A DNA stretch of 64,000 nucleotides from QYQD01 sp040754095 (GCA_040754095.1 JBFMFO010000003.1:62001-126000), one strand, 5' to 3'. Numbered from the stretch's first letter, positions 7,302-15,241 are shown. Numbers and translations are program-made. The notes: a model not told the origin generated them from the letters alone.

Positions 7302-7466
7302 ATGACAAATGTCAAAGCTCAAATGACAAATGAAATTCAAAGTTCAAATGAGCAAAAGCTCTATGATCTTGAGGAGCGAACAGCCCAGTTTGGAGAAAAT
7401 GTCATTGATTTCGTCAAAACACTGCCACAGGACTCGATTAACAGGGAATTGTGCGGGTATAAGTAG
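7302..7466 (+). pseudogene. Truncated four-helix-bundle protein (23S rRNA intervening-sequence family)
   Basis: A 54-codon frame encodes YDLEERTAQFGENVIDFVKT followed by LPQDSINREL, then stops. This matches the conserved N-terminal helix of the four-helix-bundle family often called S23 / 23S rRNA IVS protein, which is normally about 115-130 residues. Only the first helix survives, and a TAG occurs just where the CGTCATTCCCGC palindrome (7469) begins. Upstream codons derive from a CAAAGCTCAAATGAC repeat. I infer truncation by arrival of the palindrome / GIY-YIG segment. The family call rests on recognition of the helix 1 motif. Confidence 0.6.
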
Positions 7467-7468
7467 TC

Positions 7469-7496
7469 CGTCATTCCCGCGAAAGCGGGAATCCAG
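7469..7496. repeat. Palindrome left of the GIY-YIG gene
   Basis: CGTCATTCCCGCG-AAAG-CGGGAATCCAG forms a short stable hairpin. A matching palindrome in the opposite orientation lies at 7800-7827, so the nuclease gene sits between inverted copies. Related GTCATTCCGGCGAAAGCCGG units occur at 6680-6704, 12311-12338, 14271-14298 and 15102-15130. Confidence 0.85.
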
Positions 7497-7507
7497 AAAA
7501 AAGAAGC

Positions 7508-7825
7508 ATGAAAAACTTCTTCGTTTATATCCTTTGCAGTAAACGGAATGGCACTTTGTATACCGGCGTGACGTCGAACTTAATCAAACGGGTATATGAA
7601 CATAAGAGTGATTTAGTTGATGGGTTTACAAAGAAATATAATGTCCACTGTCTGGTTTGGTATGAAATGCATGAGACAGCTGAGGCAGCTATTACCAGAG
7701 AGAAACAAATAAAGAAATGGAATCGCAAGTGGAAACTAAAACTTATCGAGGAGTATAACCCTGAATGGGATGATTTATATAAAGCTCTTTGTGAAGAGAC
7801 TGGATTCCCGTTTTCACGGGAATGA
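7508..7825 (+). CDS. Small GIY-YIG nuclease family protein
   Basis: 105 residues. The GIY-YIG fold is visible from residue 4: FVYILCS and LYTGVTS supply the two signature strands, the arginine in NLIKRVYEHK is the expected catalytic Arg, and the glutamate in TREKQIKKWNRKWK is the expected metal-binding Glu. This is the compact stand-alone (UvrC N-terminal-like / UPF0213-type) class, without a DNA-binding domain. The last residues (GFPFSRE) and the stop codon come from the right-hand palindrome at 7800-7827. It interrupts an otherwise chemotactic operon between cheY and cheA and looks like a recent arrival. It may nick or process DNA; whether it acts on the surrounding repeats is open. Confidence 0.88.
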   Translation: MKNFFVYILCSKRNGTLYTGVTSNLIKRVYEHKSDLVDGFTKKYNVHCLVWYEMHETAEAAITREKQIKKWNRKWKLKLIEEYNPEWDDLYKALCEETGFPFSRE

Positions 7826-7827
7826 CG
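7800..7827. repeat. Palindrome right of the GIY-YIG gene
   Basis: CTGGATTCCCGTTTTCACGGGAATGACG is the inverted partner of 7469-7496 and supplies the stop codon of the nuclease gene. Immediately to the right, 7827-7845 reads (reverse complement) GATGGGTTCGTAACAAGTC. This matches the right end of the element at 26802-26987 in 16 of 19 positions. Confidence 0.8.
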
Positions 7828-7926
7828 ACTTGTTACGAACCCATCAACTTTGGATTTTGACATTTGAACTTATGAAGGCGGGATGGCATGAGGTTACCCG
7901 AAATATGAGCTATGGAGGTATTAGCC

Positions 7927-10038
7927 GTGAACCCCGAAGATAAACACGCCCAGACCTATTTGGAAGAAGCCAGGGAGCTGCTGGCCGAACTGGAAGAGGC
8001 CGTGCTTGAGTTGGAAAACAACATGTCCGACATGGAGCTTGTGAACCGTATTTTTCGAGCCATGCATACAATTAAAGGTTCCGGGGCCATGTTCGGTTTT
8101 GACGCCGTGGCCGGGTTTACCCACCACGTGGAGACCGTCCTGGATCAGGCGCGAAACGGCGTCATCCCGGTTACGAATGACCTCACCGGCCTGATTCTGG
8201 CGGCGCGGGATGAGATCTCATCCATGCTGTTCGGCGCATCTGAGGCGGATTCGGGCGGCCGTGAGGAAATTATCGCCGCATTGCGTTCGCTTTTACCCGG
8301 AGAGGCAAATGAGGGAGAGGCGACAGGCCCAGAGACGAACGAGGCAGTCCCTGATTCGGGGGCCGAAGTTCAACCGGAAAGCAGCAGGGGCATGAGAGCT
8401 ACATACCGTATCCGTTTTATTCCTGGAAGCGATACGCTTCGCTATGGGAACGACCCTATCGCCTTGCTTAACGAACTGGACAACCTCGGAGAGCTGCGGG
8501 TCACCGCTCTTTCCGATCGCATCCCCTGCCTGGAAGAAATCAATTATGATGATTGTTATCTCGGATGGGACGTGACTCTTATATCTGAGGCCGATATCAA
8601 CGCGATCCGCGATGTCTTTATATTTGTGGAAGACAGCAGTGAGGTGACCATTGAAAAGATAGCAAATGCGAATACGATTGGCGATGCGGCAACTGAAAAG
8701 ATTGGTCAGATACTGGTTGCTCGTGGAGATGTCCCTGCCGAAGCGGTGGAAAGGGCCGCAAAGGATCAAAAAAAGATCGGGGAGATACTGGTCGAGACCG
8801 GTACGGTGTCTAAGGAAAAGGTTAATTCAGCCCTGGTCGAACAGCATATTATCCGGCAGCAGGCGGAAAAGCATAGCGCCAGCAGCATCCGCGTGGCCGC
8901 CGAAAAGCTTGACCAGCTCATTAATATAGTGGGTGAGTTGGTCACTACGCAGGCCCAACTCACTCAAGCGGCCGGTTCTAACGGGAACTCGGAACTGCTG
9001 ACGGCTGTAGAGAGTGTCGAGCGTCTTACCGGCGAACTGCGCGATTGTGTCCTGGGAGTGCGTATGCTGCCCATTGGCTCCACTTTTGCCAAGTTTAAAA
9101 GATTGGTGCGCGACCTTTCCGTGGCGCTGGGCAAGGAAGTTGATTTTATCACAGAGGGAGACGAGACAGAACTCGATAAAACGGTTATCGAGAAGATCGG
9201 CGATCCCCTGGTTCATCTTATCCGGAATAGCTTAGACCACGGTATTGAGACCCCGGAGAAAAGAGAGGCCACCGGCAAGCCGCGTCGCGGCATAATTCGT
9301 TTGACGGCGGCGCACGCCGGAGGAGAGGTGGTTATATCGGTTGAGGACGACGGCAAGGGGCTTGATACGGAGGCCATCGTCCGTAAGGCCATGGAAAAAG
9401 GGCTGATCGATGACGCGAAGAGCCTCTCCGATTCCCAGATATTTAATCTCATTTTCCAGCCGGGGTTTTCCACCGCTGAAACGGTCACAGATGTCTCAGG
9501 CCGCGGGGTAGGCATGGACGTGGTAAGACGGGAGATAGAGGCCCTGCGGGGTTCGTTTGATATTCAGAGTAAAAAGGGGCGAGGCACCACGGTTACGGTC
9601 AGACTGCCCCTGACCCTGGCCATAATCGACGGCCTCCTGGTGGAGTCAGGCCGGGAGCGGTTTGTGATTCCGCTGCATCATGTGCAGGAGTGTGTGGAAT
9701 TGACCGGGCGTGATATTGATAATACCCACGGACGCCATGTGATGAATGTCCGGGACAGGCTTGTTCCTTATGTCCGCTTAAGTGAATTCTTTGTTACGGC
9801 GGATAGAGAAGCGCTATCTATAGAACAGGTCATCGTGGTGCAGGCCGAGGATTTCGTTACAGGCCTGGTTGTGGACAGGATTGTGGGTGAGAAGCAGGCG
9901 GTGATTAAACCTCTGGGCAAGATGTTCAGGCAAGCCGACGGCGTATCCGGGGCTACTATACTGGGTGACGGCACGGTGGCCTTGATTTTGGACGTACCCC
10001 AGATCACACGGTGCGCACAGCGTGAGGAGGCGGCATGA
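7927..10038 (+). CDS. cheA: Chemotaxis histidine kinase CheA
   Basis: About 703 residues. GTG 7927 is preferred because GGAGGT (7914-7919) precedes it by seven bases; ATG 7912 overlaps that site. Domain order: P1 Hpt domain with phosphorylated His47 in MHTIKGSGAMFGF; a P2-like alpha/beta domain (about 155-245); a short helical region (about 255-305) with two units like IGQILVARG and IGEILVETG; P3 dimerisation; the P4 kinase with N box LVHLIRNSLDHG, G1 box EDDGKG and G2 box SGRGVGMDVV; and a C-terminal CheW-like P5. It is the central kinase of the locus, fed by the MCPs through CheW and passing phosphate to CheY and CheB. The helical insert is not standard. Confidence 0.95.
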   Translation: MNPEDKHAQTYLEEARELLAELEEAVLELENNMSDMELVNRIFRAMHTIKGSGAMFGFDAVAGFTHHVETVLDQARNGVIPVTNDLTGLILAARDEISSMLFGASEADSGGREEIIAALRSLLPGEANEGEATGPETNEAVPDSGAEVQPESSRGMRATYRIRFIPGSDTLRYGNDPIALLNELDNLGELRVTALSDRIPCLEEINYDDCYLGWDVTLISEADINAIRDVFIFVEDSSEVTIEKIANANTIGDAATEKIGQILVARGDVPAEAVERAAKDQKKIGEILVETGTVSKEKVNSALVEQHIIRQQAEKHSASSIRVAAEKLDQLINIVGELVTTQAQLTQAAGSNGNSELLTAVESVERLTGELRDCVLGVRMLPIGSTFAKFKRLVRDLSVALGKEVDFITEGDETELDKTVIEKIGDPLVHLIRNSLDHGIETPEKREATGKPRRGIIRLTAAHAGGEVVISVEDDGKGLDTEAIVRKAMEKGLIDDAKSLSDSQIFNLIFQPGFSTAETVTDVSGRGVGMDVVRREIEALRGSFDIQSKKGRGTTVTVRLPLTLAIIDGLLVESGRERFVIPLHHVQECVELTGRDIDNTHGRHVMNVRDRLVPYVRLSEFFVTADREALSIEQVIVVQAEDFVTGLVVDRIVGEKQAVIKPLGKMFRQADGVSGATILGDGTVALILDVPQITRCAQREEAA

Positions 10039-10060
10039 GTTCACCGCAGAGGACGGGAAG

Positions 10061-10175
10061 AAAGCTGAAGGCTCAAAGCTCAAAGCTCAAAGCTCAAAGC
10101 TGATGGCTGATAGCTCATAGTTCATGGCTCAAGGCTGAAGGTAATGACCAGTGACCAATGACTAATGACCGATTT
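10061..10175. repeat. GCTCAAA tandem repeat and AGCTGATAGC / AATGACTAATGAC units
   Basis: GCTCAAA is repeated four to five times, then degenerate CTGATAGCTCATAG units, then AATGACCAGTGACCAATGACTAATGACC. The same vocabulary recurs in most intergenic gaps of the window. It fills the space between cheA and the next MCP, whose ribosome binding site AAGGAGG follows. Confidence 0.75.
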
Positions 10176-10203
10176 GCGGTGAGAAATACAAGGAGGTAGA
10201 AAA

Positions 10204-12197
10204 ATGAAAGTCAGGATAGGTACAAAACTGGCCGTTGGTTTTGTCATCCCCTTGCTTTCTATGCTGATCATCGGGGGATGGGCCTATTTTGCCAATCGGG
10301 ATGTAGAATCAAGGTCGAGCTTGACAAAGGACGAGAGCATCGTCTTTCACGAGACCGCCCAGCAGATGAAGGTGGACGTTATACAGGTACAACAGTGGCT
10401 ATCGGATATCTCGGCCACGCGGGCGCAGGACGGCCTGAATGATGGTTTTGATAAGGCAGAGGAGCACAGACGATCTTTTTTGGCCGGGCTGAATAAGTTC
10501 AGGGAGATGTTCACCGAGGAAAACAACCAGGAGGGATTGGAACACCTGAAGAAATTGGAAGCAGAATTTAACGCATATCATGCCACCGGGAAAAAGATGG
10601 CCCAGGCTTACATAGAGCACGGGCCGGCCGGCGGAAACAAGCTGATGGCCGAGTTTGATGAGGCAGCAGAGGCCCTGTGGCGCAATCTCAATCCATTGGT
10701 GGAATCACAGACCAAAGAAGTGCATGAGAGTATGGAGGCCATTGTTACCTCGATCAAACGTGTCAATATGGGCGTTATCGTCATCTTGTCTTTAGCCGTT
10801 TTAATAACTGCTGTTGTAGGCATACTTATCGCTCGTCGTATTGTCAGACCAGTCAACCAGCTTCGTGACGTTGCTGATAAACTGGCGGCAGGAGATACCT
10901 CGGTAGAAATCGATATCAAGAGCCGGGATGAGACCGGCGACCTGGCCGCATCATTTAAGAAGATGGTGGCGCAACTGAACGGCCTGCTTGCCGAGATAGA
11001 CCTGCTCACCAGGTCTGCGGTGGAAGGAAAACTCGATACCCGCGGCGATACCGGGAAATTTGGCGGTGATTATGGAAAGATTATCCACGGCATAAACGAT
11101 ACCCTCGATGCTGTAACCGGCCCTCTGAAGACTTCAGCCGAATACGTCCGGCAGATCAGCAGAGGCGACCTCCCGGCAAAGCTTACAGACGACTACAAAG
11201 GCGATTTTAACGAGATCAAGAACAGCCTGAACAGCATGATCGATAATCTTACCGGTTTTGCCGTCAATGTACGGACAGTGGCCGGGCAGGTGGCTGCAGG
11301 CAGCGAGGAGCTTAATGCTGCTGCCACGCAGATGTCCCAGGGCACGTCCGAACAGGCGGCAAGCATCGAGGAGGTATCCAGTTCCATGGAGGAGATGAAT
11401 GCCGCAGTAGTGCAGAATGCGGATAACGCCAAGCAGACGGCGGTTATTGCAAAAGATGCGGCTCAAAATGCCAGGGAGAGTGGTGATGCAGTGGTGCAGG
11501 CGGTAGGGGCCATGAACCAGATCGCGGAAAAAATAACTATTATTGAAGAGATTGCCAGACAGACCAACCTCCTGGCCTTGAATGCGGCCATTGAGGCGGC
11601 CCGGGCCGGAGAGCATGGACGGGGCTTTGCGGTGGTGGCGGCAGAGGTGCGGAAGCTGGCCGAACGCAGCCAGACTGCGGCCCAGGAGATTGCCGATTTA
11701 TCGGGGAGCAGCGTCGAGGTGGCCGAAAGTGCCGGCCGTATGGTAGCTGAACTGGTTCCCAATATACAGAAGACCGCCGATCTCGTTCAGGAGATCAGCG
11801 CTTCCAGCGGAGAGCAGGCCCGGGGGATAGAACAGGTCACCCAGGCCATTGAACAGCTTAATCAGGTGGTGCAGCAGAATACCGGTAGCGCAGAGGAGGT
11901 GGCCATTCCTCCGAAGAGCTTTCCGCTCAGGCAGAACAATTGCTTAATGCGGCAGAGTTTTTCAAGACTGGCGAGGGCGCCCGGCAGACAGCGGCGCATG
12001 CCGGGATCAGGCGCGTAAAACGCCCAACGGCTCCTTCCTCCGCGATGCAGTTGAGTCCGGCCGCCGCACCTGTAACACAGAGACATGAGAAAAAAGTTGA
12101 TAGTTCAACCGGGGATAAGCTTGGGCAGGCAGGATCGAGAGCGGTGGATTTAATCCTGGAGCCGGATAATGATGGGCAGGATTTTGAAAGGTTTTGA
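10204..12197 (+). pseudogene. Transmembrane methyl-accepting chemotaxis protein, frameshifted near the C-terminus
   Basis: Residues 9-30 and about 188-210 are membrane segments bracketing a helical periplasmic sensor domain. A HAMP domain follows (RRIVRPVNQLRDVADKLAAG), then a second HAMP-like stretch and the signalling hairpin with the tip QTNLLALNAAIEAARAGEHG. In the starting frame the protein runs to 12018 with an unrelated tail after EEVA (codon 567). From about 11907 the frame two bases on encodes SEELSAQAEQLLNAAEFFKT and continues to 12197, ending DFERF like the other MCPs. A one-base deletion near 11905-11906 explains this. It is either a real inactivating frameshift, which leaves the CheA-binding tip but removes the CheR tether, or a sequencing error. 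Confidence 0.88.
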
Positions 12198-12513
12198 GGC
12201 GGCTATTCACCGCAAGGGCGGACAAATTCTAAATTCGAAGCACGAAATACGAAACAAATTTAAATGACCAAAATTGATGGTCTCGTAAAAAGTCTGAAAA
12301 GACTATTTTCTGTCATTCCGGCGAAAGCCGGAATCCAGCAAATTCAATATGTTCTGGATGCCGGATCAAGTCCGGCATGACGATTTCAGGACTTTTTACG
12401 AATTCATCAAAATTCAAAATCCTAAACAATTATGTTTTGGTCATTTGGACATTTTGATTTCGGATTTGTTTCGGATTTCGATATTAGGATTTCGGATTTA
12501 TAGCTTTGCGTCT
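12192..12513. repeat. 322-bp direct repeat, copy 1 (after the frameshifted MCP)
   Basis: This fills the gap after the MCP at 10204. It matches 14152-14473 at a constant offset of 1960 bp with no indels and only about eight mismatches. It consists of a CGAAGCACGAAATACGAAAC unit, an inserted 133-bp element (12276-12408), then AACAATTATGTTTTGGTC and the CGGATTTGTTTCGGATTTCG unit in opposite orientation. Confidence 0.92.
12276..12408. mobile_element. 133-bp GATG-ended element, copy 1
   Basis: The left end GATGGTCTCGTAAAAAGTC and the reversed right end GATGAATTCGTAAAAAGTC agree in 16 of 19 positions. AAAATT flanks both sides (12270-12275 and 12409-12414), consistent with a 6-bp target duplication. 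The core carries two palindromes: TCATTCCGGCGAAAGCCGGA and the CCGGATCAAGTCCGG unit. No coding capacity. Confidence 0.7.
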
Positions 12514-12549
12514 TTGCGGTGAGCCTAAGAAATACAAGGAGGTAGAAAG

Positions 12550-14157
12550 ATGAAAGTATCAGTAGGACCAAAGCTTATCGGGGCGTTTGTTTTTCTTGTA
12601 ATCGCCCTGGGTGTGGTCAGCTACACCGGCATCAGGCAGATGGAGGCCATAGACGGGCATCTGATGAACATCTCGGATGTTATTATGAAGCGCGCCATCG
12701 TAGCTAAAGAACTACAACTGCATCTTGCCAATACCGGCTGGGGGGTTATGGAGTTCCTGACCGCGGAGACTACGGCCGAGCGGGATGAGTTGGCCGGCAC
12801 AATCAAGAAGGAGATGGCCGAGGTCAGCGAGCATATGGGCGAGTTGGACGGGATTGCCTCTGCCGAGGTCAAGACACATCTGGCAGAATTTCGTAATTCC
12901 TTTGGTGCGGTGGAAAAGATTATTAACCAGATATTAACCCAGGGCCGGGGCGGCATAAACAAAGAAGTCCAGATGCTCGATACCCAGTTGGATGCGGTTA
13001 TTGATAAAACCATAGCCGGGACAGAGAAGATCGTGGCCGTGGTGGACAGGGAGGTGGAGGCGGCCAAGCTGGCGTCGGATAAAGACGTGGAGTATGGCCG
13101 GAACCTGCTGATGGCAGTGGCCGGGGCAGCCCTGGTGGTGGCCGTGATTATAAACATCTTTATCATTCTCGGCATAAGAAGCTTCAGGCGGACGGCATTG
13201 AGCATAGGGGAAGCGGTAGAAAACGTGGCAGCGGGCGCGGAACAGCTTTCCGCTACGGCCCAGGGGCTTTCACAGGGGGCCACAGAACAGGCGGCGAGCA
13301 TCGAGGAGGTATCCAGCTCCATGGAGGAGATGAATGCGTCTATCTCACAGAATGCGGACAGCGCCGGCCAGACTGCGGCTATGGCTACCAAGGCGGCCGG
13401 CAACGCCAGCGAAGGCGGTCAGGCGGTGACCCAGGCGGTCGGCGCCATGAAGCAGATTGCCGAGAAGACGAGCGTAATCGAAGAGATCTCTCGCCAGACC
13501 AATTTACTGGCCCTGAATGCCGCTATCGAGGCGGCCCGGGCCGGTGAACATGGAAAGGGCTTTGCAGTGGTCGCTTCCGAGGTGAGGAAGCTGGCGGAAC
13601 GGAGCCAGATCGCGGCCCAGGAGATTGCCAACCTTTTAGGCGGCAGCCTCCAGGTGGCCGAACATGCCGGCAAGCTGGTGGAAGAGTTGGTCCCCGCTAT
13701 CCAGAAGACCTCTGAACTTGTTCAGGAGATCAATGCGGCCAGCCGGGAGCAGGCCAGCGGTATCGGCCAGGTCACCCAGGCCATCCAGCAGCTCGACCAG
13801 GTGGTGCAGGCAAACGCAGCCGCCTCTGAAGAACTGGCCTCCACCAGTGAAGAGACGTCCTCGCAGGTGGTTGAGATGCAGCGTAACGTGGATATGTTTA
13901 TCGAGCGGCTGGGAGGACGAAAGAGAGTCAATAAGAAGAACTCGGCGCGAAAAACGAACTCCGGGAACTTCATCGGCCTTACCGGCAAGCTCAAGGGAAA
14001 ACCCAGTACAGAATCGGTTAAGGACTTAACCGTCGCCTCGGTCGTAGATGCGCCGGGGCGTGCGGAAGGGGGCCAGACGGCCGCGAGGAGCCAGGATGCT
14101 GTAGGTGTTATTCTTGATCTGGATAAGCAGAACGACCAGAATTTCGAAAGATTTTGA
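12550..14157 (+). CDS. Transmembrane methyl-accepting chemotaxis protein without a HAMP domain
   Basis: 535 residues. Membrane segments lie at about 8-26 and 187-208, bracketing a helical periplasmic domain of the four-helix-bundle MCP type. After the second segment the chain passes almost directly (IRSFRRTALSIGEAVENVAA) into the signalling hairpin, so a standard HAMP linker is missing. The tip QTNLLALNAAIEAARAGEHG is intact, and the C-terminus ends NFERF, fitting the CheR-tether pattern (aromatic-x-x-aromatic). The ribosome binding site is AAGGAGG. It is close in sequence to the frameshifted receptor upstream over the signalling half, and the flanking intergenic regions are almost identical, so the pair probably arose by duplication. 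Confidence 0.94.
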   Translation: MKVSVGPKLIGAFVFLVIALGVVSYTGIRQMEAIDGHLMNISDVIMKRAIVAKELQLHLANTGWGVMEFLTAETTAERDELAGTIKKEMAEVSEHMGELDGIASAEVKTHLAEFRNSFGAVEKIINQILTQGRGGINKEVQMLDTQLDAVIDKTIAGTEKIVAVVDREVEAAKLASDKDVEYGRNLLMAVAGAALVVAVIINIFIILGIRSFRRTALSIGEAVENVAAGAEQLSATAQGLSQGATEQAASIEEVSSSMEEMNASISQNADSAGQTAAMATKAAGNASEGGQAVTQAVGAMKQIAEKTSVIEEISRQTNLLALNAAIEAARAGEHGKGFAVVASEVRKLAERSQIAAQEIANLLGGSLQVAEHAGKLVEELVPAIQKTSELVQEINAASREQASGIGQVTQAIQQLDQVVQANAAASEELASTSEETSSQVVEMQRNVDMFIERLGGRKRVNKKNSARKTNSGNFIGLTGKLKGKPSTESVKDLTVASVVDAPGRAEGGQTAARSQDAVGVILDLDKQNDQNFERF

Positions 14158-14473
14158 GGCGGATATTCACCGCAAGGGCGGACAAATTCTAAATTCGAAG
14201 CACGAAATACGAAACAAATTTAAATGACCAAAATTGATGGTCTCGTAAAAAGTCTGAAAAGACTATTTTCTGTCATTCCGGCGAAAGCCGGAATCCAGCA
14301 AATTCAATATGTTCTGGATGCCGGATCAAGTCCGGCATGACGATTTCAGGACTTTTTACGAATTCATCAAAATTCAAAATTCTAAACAATTACGCCTTGG
14401 TCATTTGAGCATTATGATTTCGGATTTGTTTCGGATTTCGATATTAGGATTTCGGATTTATAGCTTTGCGTCT
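14152..14473. repeat. 322-bp direct repeat, copy 2 (after the HAMP-less MCP)
   Basis: Second copy of the 12192-12513 block, 1960 bp downstream, without indels. Differences cluster near 14381-14414. It occupies most of the gap before cheW; the remainder (14474-14535) holds the cheW ribosome binding site AAGGAG. Confidence 0.92.
14236..14368. mobile_element. 133-bp GATG-ended element, copy 2
   Basis: Same element as 12276-12408, carried along inside the 322-bp duplication, with the same AAAATT flanks (14230-14235 and 14369-14374). Confidence 0.7.
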
Positions 14474-14535
14474 CTGTCGAAGATCCGCCGGTATTTAGGA
14501 GGGCGGTGAGACAATAAATCAAAGGAGATAGAACT

Positions 14536-15072
14536 ATGGACGAGATCAGGCAGTACCTTACCTTTGTTTTGAACAGAGAAGATTTTGCCCTGGAGACCTC
14601 GAGGGTAAAAGAGGTGCTGGAGTACACAACCGTTACCCGGATACCGCGCATGCCGGATTTTCTCTGCGGCGTGATAAACTTAAGGGGCAACGTAGTCCCG
14701 GTTATGGATATGCGGTTAAAACTGGGGATGCCGGCGGCAGAGCGAACCGTCGATACCTGTATTGTGATTGTAGAAGTGGAGCTTGATGGGGAGACAGTCA
14801 CGATAGGATGTCTTGTGGATTCAGTCAAAGAAGTCCTGGAGATACCAGCCGGTGAGATCGAACCGGCGCCCAAGATGGGGATGCGCCTCAGGGCTGACTT
14901 TATCCAGGGCATGGCCAGGCAGAACGAAGGCTTTATTATCATTCTGGATATCAACCGCATCCTTTCCATCGATGAAATAACGCTCATGTCCGCCGCCGCC
15001 GGACCGGCGATTGAGACGGATGTAGCCGTTCAAAAGACATCTGGTGATGTCCAGGCAATGTCATTGACTTAA
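14536..15072 (+). CDS. cheW: Chemotaxis coupling protein CheW
   Basis: 178 residues, one CheW-like SH3-type domain: YLTFVLNREDFALETSRVKE at the N-terminus, GVINLRGNVVPVMDMR in the middle and IIILDINRIL near the end. It couples MCPs to CheA. The ATG follows AAGGAG. The reading frame ends DVQAMSLT-stop because a 156-bp element entered at codon 174. To the right of the element, a duplicated copy of the target (15213) restores the frame DVQAEMVG-stop, which is probably the ancestral C-terminus. The domain itself is intact, so function is expected to be kept. Confidence 0.94.
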   Translation: MDEIRQYLTFVLNREDFALETSRVKEVLEYTTVTRIPRMPDFLCGVINLRGNVVPVMDMRLKLGMPAAERTVDTCIVIVEVELDGETVTIGCLVDSVKEVLEIPAGEIEPAPKMGMRLRADFIQGMARQNEGFIIILDINRILSIDEITLMSAAAGPAIETDVAVQKTSGDVQAMSLT

Positions 15073-15212
15073 GGTTTCATCTGCTGATGCAGAATCAAAG
15101 GACGTCATTCCGGCGAAAGCCGGAATCCAGTCTTTTCAAGATGTTCTGGACACCGGCTTTCGCCGGTGTGACGGTGAGGATCAACCGGATTATTCTTAAG
15201 TCAACGACATTG
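15057..15212. mobile_element. 156-bp element inserted in the 3' end of cheW
   Basis: The ends CAATGTCATTGACTTAAG (15056-15073) and CTTAAGTCAACGACATTG (15195-15212) are inverted copies with one mismatch. GATGTCCAGGC (15046-15056) and GATGTTCAGGC (15213-15223) flank it directly, an 11-bp target duplication with one mismatch. The core holds two hairpins, GTCATTCCGGCGAAAGCCGG and GACACCGGCTTTCGCCGGTG. No coding capacity. Confidence 0.75.
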
Positions 15213-15241
15213 GATGTTCAGGCGGAGATGGTGGGTTAGGA

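Noticed and set aside
7330..7542. Open frame encoding SFPRKRESR-type peptide
   Set aside because: The peptide is the translation of the CGTCATTCCCGCGAAAGCGGG palindrome and overlaps the four-helix remnant and the nuclease start in another frame.
8293..8769. Antisense frame inside cheA
   Set aside because: Lies wholly within a clear CheA and has no recognisable motif.
10061..10140. Microsatellite-type phase-variable tract (GCTCAAA repeats) before an MCP
   Set aside because: The repeats lie between genes and not in a promoter spacer or coding frame, and the copies are imperfect, so switching by slippage is not supported.
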